Assembly (NCBI GenBank): GCA_903842455.1
Contig: CAIMLX010000267.1
Span: 26,364 to 90,363, forward strand
Direction: 5' to 3'
DNA: 64,000 nucleotides
Source: an uncultured Hyphomicrobiales bacterium
GTDB lineage: Bacteria; Pseudomonadota; Alphaproteobacteria; Rhizobiales; Devosiaceae
A program made the position numbers and the translations under genes. The notes below the pieces were generated by a model that was not told where the DNA came from, did not search any database, and saw only the letters and a list, made by a program, of their open reading frames with translations. This document shows, in pieces, positions 61,576-64,000 of the stretch. The stretch's first letter is position 1. The number at the start of each line of letters is the position of its first letter.

Positions 61576-61659
61576 GGCTCTGCTCTCCGGGTCGATCAGC
61601 GCGCCATATTCTCGGTGAGGCGTGGCAAGTCAACGGCGGTGTCACTCACGAGCCCGTGC

Positions 61660-62529
61660 TCATTCGCCCGGTCCGGCGAGGCCGAGCTGCGCCATCACGG
61701 CGCGGGCGTTGTGCGGAGCGTTGTCCTTGTCGGTTGAGACGAAGAAGGCATGGACGTCGCGGGGCGGCGGGTTTGACTCGGGGGCGGTGACGTATTTGCC
61801 GTCGGGAACCGGCCGGCCCTCGGACCAGGCTCGGAGCCACTCGCCGCGGATCGCGCGCTCGTCGGGCGTGTAGGCCTCGGCGCCGGGAGCGCCTTGCAGG
61901 CGGGCATAGGCGAAGTCGGCGGTCTGGTCGATATAGGGCCATTCGGCGGTATCGGCGACGACGAGGGCGACGTTGTGGGCGCGCAACTGCTCGATGAACT
62001 GTGGCGTGGCGAAGCTTTCGTGGCGGACTTCGATGGCGTGACGGACGGAGGTCACCCCGGTGGCGTCGAGCCATGGCTCGGTCTTTAGGCCATCGGATTT
62101 GCCGGCCAGGTCGAGCAGCGCCTCGGGGGTGTGGGGCAGGAGCCGGAGGAAGGCCTCCATGCGCTCGGGGTCGTATTTGGCGTTGCCGGGGAGCTGCCAG
62201 CAGAAGGGGCCGAGCTTCGACCCCAGCGCCAGCACGCCCGAGGCGAAGAAATTGGCGAGCGGGATTTCGACATCCTTCAGCCGCTTGATGTGGGTGACGA
62301 ACTGGTGGCCCTTCACCGAGAAGACGAAGTCGTCGGGCGTGGCGGCGGCCCAGTTCTGGAAGCTCGCAGCCTTCTGGTGCGAGTAGAAGGTGGCGTTGAT
62401 CTCGATGTTGCCGAGGCGCGCCGCGGACCAGGCCAGCTCGTCTTTCTGCTTCAGGCCCTTGGGATAGAAGTTGTCGCGCCAGGGCTCGTAGACCCAGCCC
62501 GCGGTGCCCAGCCGTATCGTCCCCGCCAT
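61660..62529 (-). CDS. DUF72 domain-containing protein
   Basis: 289 residues from ATG 62529. A TIM-barrel-like family of unknown function, recognisable from IRLGTAGWVYEPWRDNFYPKG at the N terminus, NIEINATFYSHQKAASFQNW, FVFSVKGHQFVTH and LGPFCWQLPGN. The C terminus is VHAFFVSTDKDNAPHNA. Longer readings extend upstream into non-conserved sequence. A lone gene before tRNA-Leu on the other strand. Confidence 0.88.
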   Translation of the reverse strand: MAGTIRLGTAGWVYEPWRDNFYPKGLKQKDELAWSAARLGNIEINATFYSHQKAASFQNWAAATPDDFVFSVKGHQFVTHIKRLKDVEIPLANFFASGVLALGSKLGPFCWQLPGNAKYDPERMEAFLRLLPHTPEALLDLAGKSDGLKTEPWLDATGVTSVRHAIEVRHESFATPQFIEQLRAHNVALVVADTAEWPYIDQTADFAYARLQGAPGAEAYTPDERAIRGEWLRAWSEGRPVPDGKYVTAPESNPPPRDVHAFFVSTDKDNAPHNARAVMAQLGLAGPGE

Positions 62530-62600
62530 CGCGTCCTCCTCAGGTCCGCGCGCAATCTGACCCCTGACCGGCGGCGGGGCAAGCACGCACTGTTTCTGCC

Positions 62601-62628
62601 TTGCAGCCGACACAGAGGCAGCTATAAA
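62601..62628 (+). promoter_or_regulatory. Promoter of tRNA-Leu
   Basis: TTGCAG (62601-62606), a 16-base spacer and TATAAA (62623-62628), 9 bases before the tRNA 5' end. Confidence 0.65.
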
Positions 62629-62637
62629 GACCCCGCC

Positions 62638-62724
62638 GCGGGCGTGGCGGAATTGGTAGACGCAGCGGACTCAAAATCCGCCGTCCGAAAGGATTTGTCG
62701 GTTCGAGTCCGACCGCCCGCACCA
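62638..62724 (+). tRNA. tRNA-Leu (anticodon CAA)
   Basis: Acceptor stem GCGGGCG/CGCCCGC with A73 and an encoded CCA (62722-62724). D-arm region TGGCGGAATTGGTAGACGCA is of leucine type. The anticodon stem GCGGA/TCCGC closes a loop CTCAAAA with anticodon CAA at 62672-62674. A long variable arm (CGTCCGAAAGGATTTG) marks a class II tRNA, and the T arm has GGTTCGAGTCC. It reads UUG. Confidence 0.96.
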
Positions 62725-62736
62725 CTGACATGCAAA

Positions 62737-62775
62737 AAGCCGTTTAATCCGAATGGGTTACGCGGCTTCGTTTTT
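62737..62775 (+). terminator. Terminator of tRNA-Leu
   Basis: A long imperfect hairpin beginning AAGCCG and closing CGGCTT (62737-62768), with inner pairing TAATCC-GAAT-GGGTTA, followed by CGTTTTTCTT. Confidence 0.75.
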
Positions 62776-63175
62776 CTTGTCCCCCATTCTGTCCGCCACC
62801 AAATTGTGCTGCCGGGCGGCTGGCGTGGGTAAGGCGCAGCCTCAGTCCTTCGGCTGAATACGACACCCGCGAGCTTGGCAGGTAACTGCGACCAGGCCAC
62901 CGGGTGCGTCGAGACGCGTGCGGAATATTCGTGTTGCAGGAAGCCGTCGGTCCCAAACGGGATGCGTTCCCTATGGCCCGAAATGACCGGTGAAACGCTC
63001 GGTGATCCACTCCGCGCGGTATCTCAAGTTCATGGCTAGGCCTTCACCGCGGAGGTTTCGCGCACCTGTTGGTCTCCCTTGAAGGGCTCCCTCCGACCGG
63101 TGGCGCGACCCCTGTGGTTGTCGACCGCAGCAGCGGAGCAAGCTGCACATTTTTTAGCCAGTTCACCCAAGCGGC

Positions 63176-63202
63176 GTGTCATTGTGCAGAAACCAATGAC
63201 AC
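63176..63202. promoter_or_regulatory. 9-bp inverted repeat upstream of the peptide-binding protein gene
   Basis: GTGTCATTG - 9 bases - CAATGACAC, perfect arms, about 73 bases before the ATG at 63275. A TTGACA follows at 63208-63213. An AT-rich CAATACATATCGTATACAAT at 63238-63257 resembles a GntR-type operator. A regulated promoter is likely but cannot be assigned. Confidence 0.4.
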
Positions 63203-63274
63203 TCCCGTTGACATGAGTAGGCCATGTGTTAGCGTGCAATACATATCGTATACAATCCCAATTCAGGAGACATC

Positions 63275-63940
63275 ATGCGGTCGTTTGCAACGTTCGTTTC
63301 TGTTCTCGCCTTGTCTGCAGCGGTGGTGGCACTGCCGGCTGCGGCTCTGGCGCAGCCGTCAGGTACGTTAGTCATCGCCGACAACGAGACACCGGAAAAC
63401 CTTGATCCGGCCAACGCCACCAACTCCACGGTGAACGAACTGCTCATCGGCGTTTACGACGCCCTGGTGCAGTTCACCGCTGGGGAAACCAGCGTGACGC
63501 CCCGCCTCGCGACCGAGTGGTCGGTGGCCGATGACGGGCTGAGCTACACCTTCAAGCTGCGTGAAGACGTCAAATTCCACGACGGCACGCCGATGACCGC
63601 CGAAGACGTGAAGTTCACCTTCGATCGCCTGCAGGCGGCGTCGGGTAATGTCCTCAACGATCTTGGCGCATTCACCGGAGCCGAAGTCATCGATCCGTAT
63701 ACGGTCAAGCTGAACGTCTCGGCGCCATTCGGGCCGTTCATTCCGGCGCTCTCGCGCGTCTATATCGTCAACAAGGCGCTGGTCGAGCCGCACATGGCCG
63801 ACGACAACGCGCGCCAGTGGCTGGCGGCCAACGAGGCCGGCTCCGGCCCCTACAGCATCACCTCCTACAACCCCACCGAGGCCAGCTTGGCTGGTCGCCC
63901 GGGGTCGGACGGCTGTCGCCTGGCGCAGCCGCACCGATGA
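63275..63940 (+). pseudogene. Peptide ABC transporter binding protein (SBP family 5), 3'-truncated
   Basis: The N-terminal ~200 residues are normal: a signal peptide (FATFVSVLALSAAVVALPAAALA) and GTLVIADNETPENLDPAN. The family motif DGLSYTFKLREDVKFHDGTP, MTAEDVKFTFDRL and NEAGSGPYSITSYNPTEA follow. Intact members have ~500-530 residues. Here, after about 63882, the frame reads ASLAGRPGSDGCRLAQPHR and stops at 63940. Another frame of that DNA matches a DppB-type permease, so the gene has been cut by a deletion. GGAGA precedes ATG 63275. Confidence 0.82.
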
Positions 63941-64000
63941 ATCTGACCGGACTCTATACGGTCGACGCGCTGCTGACCGGTAACTGGAAGACCCTGGGCA
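63883..64000 (+). pseudogene. Internal fragment of a DppB-like peptide ABC transporter permease (continues beyond window)
   Basis: In the frame of 63883, the sequence reads QLGWSPGVGRLSPGAAAP then NLTGLYTVDALLTGNWKTLG. This is the mid-protein periplasmic loop of DppB-type permeases, where a GxLTVDALLxGDW sequence precedes the HLILPA segment. A normal permease gene would start ~170 codons earlier, but that position is occupied by the binding-protein gene. The 5' half is therefore missing. An ATG at 63937 is present but would make only the C-terminal half. Confidence 0.72.

Larger units (their letters stand above)
62725..63274. other. Region without a recognisable gene between tRNA-Leu and the peptide-binding protein
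   Basis: About 550 bases. It contains the tRNA terminator (62737-62775), an inverted repeat at 63176-63202 and the leader of the next gene. The short open frames lack conserved sequence, and one spans the tRNA on the opposite strand and is spurious. No integrase fragment or direct tRNA 3'-end repeat was seen. Confidence 0.6.

Noticed and set aside
62540..62900. Short minus-strand proteins containing GAGGRTRTDKSF-like sequence
   Set aside because: This is the common spurious translation of a leucine tRNA gene on its reverse strand.
62638..63274. Integration site of a mobile element at tRNA-Leu
   Set aside because: No integrase, phage gene or duplicated tRNA 3' end could be found downstream.

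Overview
The window is chromosomal DNA of a GC-rich alphaproteobacterium of the order Hyphomicrobiales, most likely Devosia or a close relative. The reasons are the overall composition, a CpdR regulator beside ftsEX, a single-chain pyruvate carboxylase, a divergent methyltransferase/gloB pair, chemoreceptors ending in a KDWAEF tail, and GC-rich palindromic intergenic repeats. The genus is inference; the class is well supported. Nothing in the window looks like a prophage, integron or insertion sequence.

Layout. 1-11.5 kb: a chemotaxis block (3' part of cheB, a CheY-like regulator, four tandem chemoreceptor genes with different sensor modules). 11.5-12.6 kb: small enzymes, including methylglyoxal synthase. 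12.7-20.5 kb: a branched-chain amino acid type ABC transporter (livG-livF-livH-livM). Its binding protein gene livK lies on the other strand, beyond a TetR-regulated pair of short-chain dehydrogenases. 20.7-24.1 kb: an OpuAC-type binding protein, a GGDEF-EAL protein and a DUF442 phosphatase-like protein. 24.1-34.9 kb: housekeeping metabolism (pyc, ispG, ispA, rpmF, fumC) with small hydrolases and membrane proteins. 35-43 kb: scattered genes (HNH nuclease, esterase, AlkA-type glycosylase, gluQ, a LysR gene leading into cobalamin adenosyltransferase, a YjfB-type motility protein), with most of the intergenic repeats. 43-50.7 kb: argH, lysA, hisC, tyrC, tlpA and a TumE-type toxin-antitoxin pair. 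50.7-57.7 kb: a ParDE pair, plsC, ftsEX, a zinc-ribbon protein and cpdR. 57.9-62.7 kb: a broken methyltransferase, gloB, GNAT, dsbB, a DUF72 protein and tRNA-Leu(CAA). 63.2-64 kb: a peptide-transporter binding protein fused by deletion to an internal piece of a DppB-like permease.

Most striking observations: (1) several genes carry simple lesions: a C8 tract shifting a small gene before a chemoreceptor, a one-base loss that destroys the adaptation-enzyme tether of another chemoreceptor, an in-frame TAG in a methyltransferase, and the binding-protein/permease junction. They are either recent gene decay or sequence/assembly errors. (2) The two dehydrogenase genes share duplicated promoters overlapped by a pair of 13-bp inverted-repeat sites 22 bp apart, the expected architecture for the co-transcribed TetR repressor. 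(3) Two neighbouring genes have a hairpin whose 3' arm is also their ribosome binding site. I found no convincing wholly new multi-gene system. The best candidates for undescribed biology are the small membrane-anchored protein translationally coupled to a chemoreceptor with a histidine-containing membrane sensor, and the hairpin/start arrangement.
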